From Methylobacterium sp. E-005 (GTDB lineage: Bacteria; Pseudomonadota; Alphaproteobacteria; Rhizobiales; Beijerinckiaceae), in NCBI RefSeq assembly GCF_022829725.1, contig NZ_JAKSYG010000030.1, positions 42,004 to 106,003 of the forward strand: a stretch of 64,000 nt of DNA, in the 5' to 3' direction. Below, in pieces: positions 63,998 to 64,000 of this stretch. Every line of letters begins with the position of its first letter. The stretch's first letter is position 1. Under the pieces are notes generated by a model. That model had not been told where the DNA came from. It made no database searches and was given only the letters and a program-made list of their open reading frames with translations. The translations under genes and the position numbers were made by a program.

Positions 63998-64000
63998 TGG

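Overview
The window reads as chromosomal DNA of a GC-rich alphaproteobacterium of the order Hyphomicrobiales, most likely Methylobacterium or a close relative. The reasons are the lpxC-bamD-recN order, the argD-argF-hslO cluster, the fused transaldolase/glucose-6-phosphate isomerase, the ANTAR-type NasT with NasS, the bidomain Dcd, sigma-EcfG-type promoters, and the GC-rich intergenic inverted repeats. The genus is inferred from gene content and style, not from a marker gene. I see no rRNA, tRNA, CRISPR array, transposase, integrase or phage gene. This is core genome with a light accessory seasoning.

Layout. 1-4.2 kb: envelope and repair genes (lpxC 3' end, bamD, recN), then a small orphan NepR-like anti-sigma factor. 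4.7-10.4 kb: a complete phosphate regulon, pstS-pstC-pstA-pstB-phoU-phoB, behind a three-repeat Pho box; phoR is not in the cluster. 10.5-16.4 kb, mostly minus strand: a DsbD/ScsB-type thiol reductase, Xaa-Pro aminopeptidase, prmA and a tiny ribosome-modulation-factor-like gene. 17.3-20.8 kb: molybdate transporter modA-modB-modC behind a ModE-like operator, split by an opposing glutathione S-transferase. 20.9-23 kb: a TadE/TadG pair. 23.3-26 kb: hydrolase, AraC regulator, and a DUF1348-TetR pair preceded by a perfect 46-bp palindrome.

26-38 kb: M20 amidohydrolase with a FemAB-like acyltransferase, lprI-glpQ-like-ridA, and an arginine/polyamine neighbourhood (argD, argF, speG, argE) interleaved with hslO, apaG and a secreted repeat protein. 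38.4-40.5 kb: bidomain dCTP deaminase, Lrp regulator, thiol dioxygenase. 40.8-49.9 kb, minus strand: a sugar-phosphate cluster transcribed GH15-tkt-tal/pgi-gnd-pgl. 50.9-52.5 kb: nasT-nasS, the nitrate sensor pair. 52.9-59.4 kb: Nudix hydrolase, beta-carbonic anhydrase, a DUF4142 protein, acyltransferase, universal stress protein, HIT and NudC. 59.5-63.9 kb: cysG and the assimilatory nitrate reductase, probably the end of an operon that begins beyond the window and is a likely NasT target.

Two observations stand out. First, four exact matches to the alphaproteobacterial general-stress (sigma-EcfG) promoter, GGAAC-N16/17-CGTT, sit in short intergenic regions. Each lies ahead of a small, unknown or DUF4142-type gene, and the same window carries a NepR-like anti-sigma factor. 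Second, the 46-bp palindrome at 24993-25038 looks like a TetR operator. It also contains the ribosome binding site of the next gene in its right arm, so it could act as an RNA switch that silences read-through transcripts.
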